A program made the translations under genes and the position numbers. 11,632 nt of DNA from Acidimicrobiaceae bacterium (GTDB lineage: Bacteria; Actinomycetota; Acidimicrobiia; Acidimicrobiales; Ilumatobacteraceae), in the NCBI GenBank assembly GCA_947458565.1, contig CANGZK010000020.1, forward strand, positions 1-11,632. The letters run 5' to 3'. Below the pieces are notes generated by a model, which saw only the letters and a list, made by a program, of their open reading frames with translations, was not told where the DNA came from and ran no database searches. Positions 1 to 6,747 of the stretch are shown here, one piece after another. Every line of letters starts with the position of its first letter. Positions within the stretch are counted from its first letter, which is position 1.

Positions 1-270
1 GTCAGAAAGCAGTGTGAATCCAATAGAACATTTCTGATCAAACTTCAGCAACTTCGCAGGTTTGTCTGGACTGATGCCCACGATCACTGTTTTTCCGATC
101 TGGTCAGCAATGTCGCGCAAGCCACAGGATTGCTGCGTGCATCCAGGCGTATCGGCTTTGGGATAGAAATACACGAGCACGGTTCGCTTTGACAATTTCT
201 TGAGCGAAAACATCTTCTCGTTCTGATCAAGCAATTCGATATCCGGTGCTAATGCACCCTCTTTCAACAT
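1..270 (-). CDS. bcp: Thioredoxin-dependent peroxiredoxin, BCP/PrxQ type (3' end outside window)
   Basis: Only the first 90 codons lie in the window; the gene continues past the left edge. BCP/PrxQ proteins reduce hydrogen peroxide and organic hydroperoxides in the cytoplasm, using thioredoxin as reductant. The motif YFYPKADTPGCTQQSC at residues 34-49 carries the peroxidatic Cys44 (TPGCT) and, five residues on, Cys49 as the resolving cysteine, the spacing of the atypical 2-Cys PrxQ group. A further family-typical FTLLSD segment is at 85-90. The ATG at 270-268 overlaps the trpA stop by 7 bases, so translation is probably coupled to trpA and the gene is the distal cistron of the trp run. Only a weak ribosome binding sequence (GGTAGA) is visible within the trpA end. 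Family assignment is secure; the C-terminal part cannot be judged. Confidence 0.93.
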   Translation of the reverse strand, partial: MLKEGALAPDIELLDQNEKMFSLKKLSKRTVLVYFYPKADTPGCTQQSCGLRDIADQIGKTVIVGISPDKPAKLLKFDQKCSIGFTLLSD

Positions 271-1046
271 TGATCTACCGCTTTACGAACCTCGGCTATG
301 TAATCGCCTACGGCATCCGCGTCTTCTTCAATTAAACGACGCATCACCGATGCCCCCTGTACTACGCCATCAGCGATCGTGCATGCCTCGGCTGCTTGCT
401 GGGCATTAGACACTCCAACACCGATGAGCACCGGCACATCAGTCAGTGCCTTCAATCGTTTTGCCAGCGTCAGCGCACTTGAAGCGAGTGTGTCTCGCTC
501 GCCTGTCACTCCAAGCAATCCAACTGCATAGACGAAACCTTTGCAACGCTCAATTATTCGCGGCAATCGCTCGTCGGGAGCTGTCGGTGCGGCAAGCATC
601 ACCGTCTCAACACCACTCGTATCTGCCGCAGCACACCACAAGCCAGACTCTTCAAGCGGCAGATCAGGAACAATTGCTGCACAAACACCAGCTTCATGCA
701 ATGAATTAGCAAAACGCTCATGTCCTGCATGATGCACTGTGTTGTAATAACACATGACCGCAAGTGGTATACCGACGTCGACAGAACGTAATTCGTGCAA
801 TATGGAAATCGGTGTGGCACCGTTGCGCAATGCCGACTCCGATGCGTGCTGAATTGTTGGACCGTCCATGACGGGGTCGGAGAACGGTATACCTATTTCG
901 ATTGCATCCGCTCCATTGGCTGCAGCGGCACGGATGGCATCTGTCCAGCCTTTGAACCCACCGGTTATGTACGGAACAACGAGTTTGTGACCTTCACTGC
1001 GTTTTTTACGCAAATACGTTTCTAATGTGCCGATATCAGTCGACAT
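264..1046 (-). CDS. trpA: Tryptophan synthase alpha subunit
   Basis: TrpA cleaves indole-3-glycerol phosphate to indole and glyceraldehyde 3-phosphate and channels indole to TrpB in the alpha2beta2 complex. The 260-residue TIM-barrel protein has the family signature EIGIPFSDPVMDGPTIQ. Glu50 and Asp61 in it match the catalytic Glu49 and Asp60 of E. coli, with the same spacing of 11. Loop 6 carries GVTG, and phosphate-binding segments GVGVSN and GVVQGAS follow. I chose the ATG at 1046-1044, which shares one base with the trpB stop (TGATG). A TTG at 1049 one codon upstream would give a 4-base overlap instead and cannot be excluded. Either way trpB and trpA are translationally coupled, as is usual for the two subunits. 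Length is normal and no key residue is missing. Confidence 0.97.
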   Translation of the reverse strand: MSTDIGTLETYLRKKRSEGHKLVVPYITGGFKGWTDAIRAAAANGADAIEIGIPFSDPVMDGPTIQHASESALRNGATPISILHELRSVDVGIPLAVMCYYNTVHHAGHERFANSLHEAGVCAAIVPDLPLEESGLWCAAADTSGVETVMLAAPTAPDERLPRIIERCKGFVYAVGLLGVTGERDTLASSALTLAKRLKALTDVPVLIGVGVSNAQQAAEACTIADGVVQGASVMRRLIEEDADAVGDYIAEVRKAVDQC

Positions 1047-2209
1047 CAAACTTGTCCGTCCAGGATCTCCATCATCTGAGCCACATCCTTGTCGCCACGA
1101 CCTGACAGGTTCATCAAAATGGTTTGACCCTGCATCTTTGGTGCTTCACGAATAATCCAAGCCATCGGATGAGCGCACTCAAGCGCCGGGATGATTCCTT
1201 CACTACGCGACATCACTTGAAACGCGCTGATTACCTCAGCGTCATTCACGCATGGATACTCCGCACGACCTATTGAAGCGAGATACGAATGCTCTGGACC
1301 AACACCTGGATAGTCGAGCCCAGCCGAAATTGACTGCGCTTCTTCCACCTGACCGTGTTCATCTTGCATCAAGTAACTGCGCATTCCATGAACTACACCT
1401 GGCATGCCTTTGCCCACAGCTGCACCACCAGCAGGCTCTACGCCAATGAGACGGGCTTTCGTGTCGACGAAACCTGAAAAAATTCCGATCGCATTAGATC
1501 CACCACCAACAGCCGCGACAACAACGTCGGGGTCTTTGCCGTCAAGTAGCGAGTGGCACTGCTCGCTTGCTTCTTGGCCGATCACGCTCTGAAATGTTCG
1601 TACCATCCATGGGTACGGATGCGGACCCATCACCGAGCCAATCGCGTAGTAGGTATCTTCAACCGTCGCCACCCAATCACGCATGGCCTCATTGACGGCA
1701 TCTTTGAGCGTGCGACTTCCCGAAACGGCTGGAACAACTTCCGCACCTAGCAATTTCATTCGAAATACATTTAACGCTTGTCGTTGCACATCGATCTCGC
1801 CCATGTACACCTTGCAACTTAAACCCAAAAGAGCAGCGGCAGTTGCTGATGCGACACCGTGCTGTCCAGCGCCAGTTTCCGCAACAATTCGCTTCTTGCC
1901 CATGCGTTTTGCCAACAACACCTGACCGAGCACGCTGTTGATCTTGTGCGAACCAGTGTGATTCAGGTCTTCACGCTTCAACAACAAGCGGATTCCTAGT
2001 TGTTTTCCAAGATTGTGACACTCCGTCAAGATGGATGGACGACCCGCGTAATCACGCAACAAGTCATCTAGCTCTTCTCGAAATGCCGGATCGGCCCACG
2101 CATCTCGAAAGGCAGCCTCAAGTTCCTGACAAGCAGGAACAAGAGTCTCGGGAACAAAACGCCCGCCGAACTCACCAAAGCGACCATCAAGACTTGGATC
2201 CTTGAGCAT
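1046..2209 (-). CDS. trpB: Tryptophan synthase beta subunit
   Basis: This PLP enzyme condenses indole with L-serine to give L-tryptophan, the last step of the pathway. The 387 residues match the TrpB1 family in length. The N-terminal [15 protein letters not shown] is typical. Lys89 in HTGSHKINS is the expected PLP Schiff-base lysine and Glu111 in ETGAGQHG the expected catalytic acid. The PLP phosphate-binding loop GGGSNA is at 235-240 and the C-terminal LSGRGDKD at 368-375. The ATG start lies 12 bases after the trpF stop, with no strong ribosome binding site (a GGGT just before the start), consistent with translation within an operon. The stop overlaps the trpA start by one base. Nothing unusual is seen; it is the standard TrpB that pairs with TrpA rather than a stand-alone TrpB2. 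Confidence 0.98.
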   Translation of the reverse strand: MLKDPSLDGRFGEFGGRFVPETLVPACQELEAAFRDAWADPAFREELDDLLRDYAGRPSILTECHNLGKQLGIRLLLKREDLNHTGSHKINSVLGQVLLAKRMGKKRIVAETGAGQHGVASATAAALLGLSCKVYMGEIDVQRQALNVFRMKLLGAEVVPAVSGSRTLKDAVNEAMRDWVATVEDTYYAIGSVMGPHPYPWMVRTFQSVIGQEASEQCHSLLDGKDPDVVVAAVGGGSNAIGIFSGFVDTKARLIGVEPAGGAAVGKGMPGVVHGMRSYLMQDEHGQVEEAQSISAGLDYPGVGPEHSYLASIGRAEYPCVNDAEVISAFQVMSRSEGIIPALECAHPMAWIIREAPKMQGQTILMNLSGRGDKDVAQMMEILDGQV

Positions 2210-2221
2210 TACCCAAATCTA

Positions 2222-2845
2222 CTAGTCGATGTCCCCTATTTCTCGGGCTGCGGCGCGTGCATTAGCAATGAACTGACGCATTTTGACTGGATCTTTCAGT
2301 CCGTGACTCTTTTCAACTCCGCTAGAGACGTCAATACCCCATGGTCGTGCTTTGTCGATGCCTTCGGCCACATTCGCTGGATGCAATCCTCCCGAAAGAA
2401 TGACTCGCAAACCGAGAGGAATCTCGTTCATCAATTGCCAATCAAAAACTTCACCAGACCCTGGGCTCAGACCATCTATCAAAATTGCATCACACGCGAA
2501 ATCGTCAGCACGCTTTGCGTCCGGCGAACCTGCAACCACGGCTTTGATCGAAAACCGCACTGCAGCAGAAACTTCGGCGGTAGTCGCAATTGACTCGTGA
2601 CCGTGCAACTGGGCTCCCTGCAAGTGAGCTTCTTGCATGATGTCAGCAATACGTTTAGGTAATTCGTCCCGAAAAACTCCAACTGTCACAATTTCCGACG
2701 GCAAACGTCGCACAATTTCACGAACCTTGCTTGGGGCAACTTGTCTGGGCGATGGTGCGAAAACAAAACCTAGAGCATCTGCGCCAAGTGCAACCGCCAG
2801 CAACGCATCTTGCTCGTTGGTTATTCCGCAAATTTTGATGAACAC
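2222..2845 (-). CDS. trpF: Phosphoribosylanthranilate isomerase
   Basis: TrpF performs the Amadori rearrangement of N-(5'-phosphoribosyl)anthranilate to CdRP, the substrate of TrpC. The 207-residue (beta/alpha)8 protein begins with KICGIT, in which Cys6 is the expected general base. Asp124 in LIDGLSPGSGEVFDW is the expected general acid, and the PGSGEVFDW form of this motif is one I associate with actinobacteria. Phosphate-binding loops SGGLHPANV and GIDVSSGVE close the barrel. The start is a GTG at 2845-2843, 11 bases after the trpC stop; an overlapping ATG at 2847 is out of frame. A stand-alone trpF matters because many actinobacteria such as Streptomyces and Mycobacterium lack it and use the bifunctional PriA, so this organism either keeps the ancestral enzyme or has a HisA-specialised counterpart. 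Confidence 0.96.
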   Translation of the reverse strand: MFIKICGITNEQDALLAVALGADALGFVFAPSPRQVAPSKVREIVRRLPSEIVTVGVFRDELPKRIADIMQEAHLQGAQLHGHESIATTAEVSAAVRFSIKAVVAGSPDAKRADDFACDAILIDGLSPGSGEVFDWQLMNEIPLGLRVILSGGLHPANVAEGIDKARPWGIDVSSGVEKSHGLKDPVKMRQFIANARAAAREIGDID

Positions 2846-2856
2846 ATCAACTCACG

Positions 2857-3645
2857 TTAGTTCTTGGTGGTTGTCACGCGCAGTGATGCGATTACCTCGG
2901 CTGGATTATTGCTGACAACCAAACTCTCACCAACTAAAACAGCGTCATAACCGGCATCCCTCAACGACTGCGCATCTTTGGCATCTCTTACCCCAGATTC
3001 AGCAATCTTGACTACCCCATTTGGGATATTTGCCGCCATGCGCTTTGCTCTTTCGTGATCGACTTGAAACGTCACAAGATCTCGTTGGTTCACACCAATC
3101 ATCGTTGCACCGACCAACAATGCTCTCTCCACCTCAGCTTCATCGTGCGTTTCTACCAGTACATCGAGACCGATTTCGATTGCCAACTGATGGAAAGCAC
3201 GCAGCTCTGGTTGAGTCAAAGCGGCAGCTATTAAAAGCACACAATCTGCACCCATGATCCGAGCATCACAAACGTCCAATTCACTCACCGTGAAATCCTT
3301 ACGCAGAACCGGTAACGAAGTAGCAGCACGCGCCTCTCGCAAGTCTTCAACAGAACCACCAAAAGAGACATCATCGGTAAGAACCGAAAGGCAACTTGCA
3401 GAACCAGTCGCGTACGCACGCGCCACGTCTGACGCAATAATGCCTTCACGGAGCACACCTTTTGAAGGCGAGCGACGCTTAATCTCCGCTATTACTGCAA
3501 GTTGATCTGTTGAATCTGATCGCAACCTTTGGATGAAGCCACGTGACGTCGTGACGGACTTGGCTTCATCGATCAACTGCGATAACCGCCGAGAATCAGA
3601 TTGCGCCGCTGTTCTGTGGCGGTCAAGAATCTTGGCGAGATACAA
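2857..3645 (-). CDS. trpC: Indole-3-glycerol phosphate synthase
   Basis: TrpC closes the indole ring, converting CdRP to indole-3-glycerol phosphate with loss of CO2 and water. The 262 residues show the family motifs in order: AEIKRRSPSKG (Glu54, Lys56), LRKDF (Lys116, the expected general acid), LVETH (Glu165), IGVNQRDL (Asn186) and IAESGV (Glu216, Ser217). The start is inferred to be TTG at 3645-3643, because an in-frame TAA stands two codons upstream, no ATG occurs in the first 130 codons, and the sequence from YLAKILDRHR matches the normal family N terminus. An AAAGG inside the end of the upstream gene, about 10 bases before TTG, can serve as ribosome binding site. The gap to the ABM gene is 3 bases, so the two are clearly coupled. 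It is monofunctional and not fused to TrpF. Confidence 0.96.
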   Translation of the reverse strand: MYLAKILDRHRTAAQSDSRRLSQLIDEAKSVTTSRGFIQRLRSDSTDQLAVIAEIKRRSPSKGVLREGIIASDVARAYATGSASCLSVLTDDVSFGGSVEDLREARAATSLPVLRKDFTVSELDVCDARIMGADCVLLIAAALTQPELRAFHQLAIEIGLDVLVETHDEAEVERALLVGATMIGVNQRDLVTFQVDHERAKRMAANIPNGVVKIAESGVRDAKDAQSLRDAGYDAVLVGESLVVSNNPAEVIASLRVTTTKN

Positions 3646-3648
3646 CTC

Positions 3649-3954
3649 TTAGAGACCTTTGCCGCCCACAGGCTTCAAAAACGACATCTCTGGAGCACCA
3701 TCCACAAATGGAGCGAGTGACTGCGACCACGTTGCAAATGCAGCGCTACTCATATGTGCTTTTGATGCTGCATCGTCTTCATACAACTCATAGAACCACA
3801 CGACATTCTCATCAACTAGATCATGGTGAAAAAGGTAAGTCAAGGTTCCGGTCTCACCCTGCGCTGTTGCCAGACCAGGCTGCACAGCCGCGGTCATCGC
3901 ATCACGTTGACCAGCCTTCACTCGAATCTTTACAACTACCGCAATTTTGCTCAT
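3649..3954 (-). CDS. Small ABM-domain protein (putative quinol monooxygenase-like) at head of trp cluster
   Basis: This 101-residue protein fits the antibiotic biosynthesis monooxygenase (ABM) superfamily, small dimeric ferredoxin-like proteins such as YgiN that often oxidise quinols or aromatic compounds without a cofactor. It has an N-terminal beta strand (KIAVVVKIRVKAGQ), a central TYLFHHDL region and the recognisable segment FYELYEDDAASKAHMSS at 54-70, close in length to the single-domain family. There is no signal peptide or membrane segment. It has the clearest ribosome binding site of the minus-strand genes and is followed after 3 bases by trpC, so it probably leads the trpCFBA transcript or links it to glyS, 57 bases upstream. 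Its substrate cannot be told from sequence. A role in handling an aromatic intermediate or protecting a quinone pool is possible but is inference from position only. Confidence 0.82.
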   Translation of the reverse strand: MSKIAVVVKIRVKAGQRDAMTAAVQPGLATAQGETGTLTYLFHHDLVDENVVWFYELYEDDAASKAHMSSAAFATWSQSLAPFVDGAPEMSFLKPVGGKGL

Positions 3955-3960
3955 GACGCG

Positions 3961-3966
3961 CTCCCT
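3961..3966 (-). promoter_or_regulatory. Ribosome binding site of the ABM gene
   Basis: On the minus strand AGGGAG stands six bases before the ATG at 3954, a near-ideal Shine-Dalgarno match and spacing. It fixes the start of the ABM gene and suggests that translation of the trp run is initiated anew here. The 57-base gap behind it (3955-4011) is AT-rich. I see no convincing -35/-10 pair, terminator hairpin, trp leader peptide or T-box in it. Confidence 0.75.
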
Positions 3967-4011
3967 ATTGTCTTTTAGTTTGAATTTTGTAATCTTGAAA
4001 TCATAATCGCG

Positions 4012-5319
4012 TTAAAACCCAATTTTTGTCCGCAAGACATTTTCTAGATCGATGATCGCAACTCTCTCCTGATTGGTCGTGTCGCGTTCACGAATGGTCA
4101 CGGCTCCATCTTCAAGTGAATCGAAGTCGACTGTTACACAAAATGGCGTTCCGATCTCATCTTGACGTCGATATCGACGACCAATTGCTTGAGTCTCGTC
4201 AAACTCGCACATATAACGCTTTGCCAGCTTTGAATAGATCTCTTTAGCTAGTGGCATCAACGTATCTTTTTTGGATAATGGCAATACCGCAACCTGATAA
4301 GGAGCAAGACGCGGGTGAAGCCTCAGAACAGTTCGAGGTTCATCGTTCACAACATCTTCGTCATATGCCGCAAGCAAGAAAGCGGCCATTGTTCGATTAG
4401 CCCCGGCCGCAGGCTCAACTACGTAAGGTACGTACCTCTCGTTCGTCGCCTGATCGAAATAGTCAAGCTTCTGTTTCGAGTACTCGGCGTGGCGATTGAG
4501 GTCAAAATCTGTTCGCTGAGCAATTCCCTCGAGCTCGCCCCAACCCCACGGAAACTTAAATTCAATATCACTCGTGCCAGCCGAATAATGCGACAACTCA
4601 TCCGATGCGTGCGCACGCAAACGAAGCATGTCTGCAGGTATTCCGTATTCGATATACCAGTTCATGCGCTCTTGGCACCAGTACTCATACCACTTTTTGC
4701 TTTCGGCTGGCGGAACGAAGTACTCCATTTCCATCTGCTCAAACTCGCGAGTGCGAAAAATAAAGTTTCCTGGCGTAATTTCATTCCGGAACGATTTACC
4801 AACTTGAGCGATGCCAAATGGTGGCTTGCGCCGTGAAGTCTGCAATACGTTTGCGAAGTTGACGAACATACCCTGAGCAGTTTCTGGTCGCATATAGACA
4901 TCTGTGCCTTCACCTTCAACCGGCCCGGCGTGGGTTTTGAACATGAGGTTAAAGGCGCGTGCTTCCGTAAACGTGCAGCCGTTCATTTTTTGCGGGCAGT
5001 CTCTGTCTTCGAGTTGATCTTCACGAAAACGCTTCTTGCAAACTGTGCAATCGACCAAAGGATCACTGAAGTTAGCCAAGTGACCGCTTGCTTCAAAAAC
5101 CGCGTGCGGACCCAATATCGCAGCATCAATCAACATCACGTCATCACGTTCCTGCACCATTGCCCGAACCCAAGCATCTTTAACGTTGCGCAACATGAGA
5201 GAACCAAGTGGGCCGTAATCGTACGATGAACGAAAGCCACCATAAATCTCGGCGCTTGGATAGACGAATCCTCGTCGCTTGCAGAGGTTAACTATTTGCT
5301 CTAGATCGGCCGCGGGCAT
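4012..5319 (-). CDS. glyS: Glycyl-tRNA synthetase, alpha2 (class IIa) type
   Basis: The enzyme charges tRNA-Gly with glycine. At 435 residues it is the single-chain dimeric type used by actinobacteria, not the alpha2beta2 GlyQ/GlyS type. The N-terminal IVNLCKRRGFVYPS and YGGFRSSYDYGPLG are characteristic. A C-x2-C...C-x6-C cysteine set (91, 94, 108, 115) could bind zinc in the insertion. RPETAQG at 144-150, class II motif 2 around GKSFRNE to the REFEQMEMEYF segment (174-201), and motif 3 EPAAGANRTMAAFLL (302-316, Arg309) form the catalytic core. The anticodon-binding domain runs from about 335 to 430 (LAPYQVAVLPLSKK onward). The ATG at 5319 gives the normal N terminus, although no good Shine-Dalgarno precedes it. 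recO ends 58 bases upstream; a glyS close to recO is typical of actinobacteria. Confidence 0.97.
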   Translation of the reverse strand: MPAADLEQIVNLCKRRGFVYPSAEIYGGFRSSYDYGPLGSLMLRNVKDAWVRAMVQERDDVMLIDAAILGPHAVFEASGHLANFSDPLVDCTVCKKRFREDQLEDRDCPQKMNGCTFTEARAFNLMFKTHAGPVEGEGTDVYMRPETAQGMFVNFANVLQTSRRKPPFGIAQVGKSFRNEITPGNFIFRTREFEQMEMEYFVPPAESKKWYEYWCQERMNWYIEYGIPADMLRLRAHASDELSHYSAGTSDIEFKFPWGWGELEGIAQRTDFDLNRHAEYSKQKLDYFDQATNERYVPYVVEPAAGANRTMAAFLLAAYDEDVVNDEPRTVLRLHPRLAPYQVAVLPLSKKDTLMPLAKEIYSKLAKRYMCEFDETQAIGRRYRRQDEIGTPFCVTVDFDSLEDGAVTIRERDTTNQERVAIIDLENVLRTKIGF

Positions 5320-5377
5320 TGATACAGACTACAACCAGCCCCATATCCAAACTAGTTACGTTTATCAGCTTTGCTAA

Positions 5378-6094
5378 TTAGCCCAACTCAATCATCGCGA
5401 CCGAACGAAGCCGACGTTCAATATGGTGCTCCATAGATTGCGTCGCTAAATGAGTTATCTCAGCAGTCGCAGGCGTGGCCGACTGGGCGAGAGCGAAATT
5501 CAGTTGACCGCCAAGAACCTGCTGCAAAAGCAACACCGCAGCAGGGCTGATTGATACGCCCGTGCGACATTGCCTGCATTGCACACCGCCCTGGATCATG
5601 TCGAATGCGACAAGAGGGGCTTCGGAATTACAGGTAACACATTTGTCCATCTGCGGGCATACGCCTTCAGCGGCAAGGAGCTTCCAATAAAAAGCAGCAA
5701 GCACCAAAGGCGAAGCGTGTTGTGCAAGAGCGTTTAATGCGCCGACAAGCATTCGATAGAGGTGTGGAGAAGGCTGCCGATCTTCCGCAATCAAGTCGAC
5801 CGCCTCCAACATGGACAAACCTTGCGTCAGCCGATCCAGATCTGCATGCAACGGCGCTGATGATTCGATCAATTCCACTTGATTGACGGTGTCGAGATCT
5901 TTTCCTTTGTACAACAACACCTCGACATGACTCAACACTTCGAGTCGAGCGCCAATTTTCGATTTAGTTTTTCTCACACCTTTCGCGACGGCTCGTACCT
6001 TCCCATGATCTTGGGTCATGATGACGATGATGCGGTCAGCCTCACCGAGTTTGTAGGTGCGAAGCACTACCCCCTTATCGCTGTACTGGTTCAC
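5378..6094 (-). CDS. recO: DNA repair protein RecO
   Basis: RecO works with RecR and RecF to load RecA onto SSB-coated gapped DNA and to anneal single strands. The 238-residue protein has the N-terminal OB fold (YSDKGVVLRTYKLGEADRII, residues 4-23; then GKVRAVAKGVRK), a helical middle, and a zinc site with CVTC at 152-155 and CRQC at 173-176. The start is a GTG at 6094-6092 that overlaps the stop of the upstream cis-prenyltransferase homologue by 4 bases (GTGA), so the two are translationally coupled. The family N terminus matches this start. In actinobacteria recO and uppS are usual neighbours, which supports the view that the upstream gene descends from an uppS. Confidence 0.95.
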   Translation of the reverse strand: MNQYSDKGVVLRTYKLGEADRIIVIMTQDHGKVRAVAKGVRKTKSKIGARLEVLSHVEVLLYKGKDLDTVNQVELIESSAPLHADLDRLTQGLSMLEAVDLIAEDRQPSPHLYRMLVGALNALAQHASPLVLAAFYWKLLAAEGVCPQMDKCVTCNSEAPLVAFDMIQGGVQCRQCRTGVSISPAAVLLLQQVLGGQLNFALAQSATPATAEITHLATQSMEHHIERRLRSVAMIELG

Positions 6095-6720
6095 GAATCA
6101 ACTCCACCAAAGCGACGATCTCTGCGTTGAAAGTCGTTAATTGCCATCTGCACGTGCTCGACGTTGCACTTGCGCCACGACACGTCCAAAAACACGAGTT
6201 CGCTGTAACTCAGTTCCCACATCAAACTTGGTGGGATCTGAAGAGGAGATCCGAACACCAAAATCAAATCAGGATCAACAAATCCTGGAGGCAGCATTGC
6301 GGCTCGCAAAACTTCTTCGTCAATTTCTTTTTCTACCCGAGTGTCAGATCCTTCATCTTTGATCCGATTAAGCGCAATCGTAAATCTCTCTCTCCCATCA
6401 GCACACAAATCCACAACTACAACTAGCCCATCTTTCGCGATGAAGGAAATTCTGTTTCCGTTGCGCTGTCCCCCACATGCTTCCAAGACAGTCTTCGCTA
6501 TCTCATCCTCAAATCCCCTTGTGCCGCTGTAAGGGCACACCGTCAGCCAGCGAGCACCAGATTCGTGCACTGAATCGACAAATGTGTCAAGTTGCAACTT
6601 CCATTCACCAATGCTCGCCTGCTTCCACTCTTGCAAAGTGCCACCGCACACCAACACGTGGGACAGACCTCCCTCGTTGGCCGTTTGACCTTGTGCAATA
6701 CTTTGCGTCCGCTTAGCCAT
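6091..6720 (-). CDS. Degenerate cis-prenyltransferase homologue, predicted NgBR/Nus1-like accessory subunit
   Basis: A 209-residue soluble protein that aligns end to end with UppS but has lost its chemistry. HVLVCGGTLQEW (21-32) lines up without gaps with HVACIMDGNGRW of the neighbouring UppS, putting Gly27 at the catalytic Asp and Leu29/Glu31 at the Asn/Arg of GNGR. WLTVCPYS replaces HLTVFGFS, the helix that lines the product tunnel is shortened by roughly 36 residues, and LVVVVDLCADGR matches the MVLTVAFDYGSR strand. The RTSGE substrate loop is replaced by DPDLILVFGSP (149-159). The C-terminal part is well kept: WELSYSELVF has Glu174 at the E. coli Glu213 position, and the end is QRRDRRFGG with an intact R-x-G (203-205). 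There is no membrane segment. The ATG at 6720 directly follows AGGGGG. The frame stays open upstream, but that part is antisense to uppS and resembles no family. It overlaps recO by GTGA. Function is inferred: a partner of UppS completing its active site, or else an inactive regulatory paralogue. Confidence 0.85.
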   Translation of the reverse strand: MAKRTQSIAQGQTANEGGLSHVLVCGGTLQEWKQASIGEWKLQLDTFVDSVHESGARWLTVCPYSGTRGFEDEIAKTVLEACGGQRNGNRISFIAKDGLVVVVDLCADGRERFTIALNRIKDEGSDTRVEKEIDEEVLRAAMLPPGFVDPDLILVFGSPLQIPPSLMWELSYSELVFLDVSWRKCNVEHVQMAINDFQRRDRRFGGVDS

Positions 6721-6731
6721 CCCCCTATTGT
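6703..6731 (+). promoter_or_regulatory. Possible promoter of uppS-dinG
   Basis: TTGCGT (6703-6708) and TATTGT (6726-6731) are separated by 17 bases, giving a predicted start about ten bases before the uppS ATG. Both hexamers are partial matches to the sigma-70 consensus (three and four of six). The element would sit inside the first codons of the opposite gene and overlap its possible -10, so the two promoters would compete. The space between the two start codons is only 27 bases, so at least one promoter must lie in coding DNA. Confidence 0.25.
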
Positions 6732-6732
6732 C
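6727..6732 (-). promoter_or_regulatory. Possible -10 element of a leaderless transcript for the cis-prenyltransferase homologue
   Basis: On the minus strand GACAAT lies six bases before the ATG at 6720, the spacing expected when transcription starts at the A of the start codon; leaderless messages are common in actinobacteria. This would explain why the AGGGGG abuts the ATG too closely to be a working Shine-Dalgarno. No -35 hexamer is recognisable within uppS at the usual distance, so the call is weak. Confidence 0.25.
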
Positions 6733-6747
6733 GCATGAAGCCTTACG

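Noticed and set aside
3955..4011. Possible trp attenuator, T-box or trp leader peptide before the ABM gene
   Set aside because: The gap is only 57 bases, with no Trp-codon-rich frame, no terminator hairpin and no T-box sequence. A TATGAT at 4005-4000 lacks a -35 partner at a proper distance.
4315..4836. 173-codon open frame on the plus strand inside glyS
   Set aside because: Antisense to conserved GlyRS motifs, with no recognisable domain or ribosome binding site.
5320..5377. Possible promoter or terminator between recO and glyS
   Set aside because: No hairpin with a T run and no paired -35/-10 hexamers could be found, so nothing is annotated.
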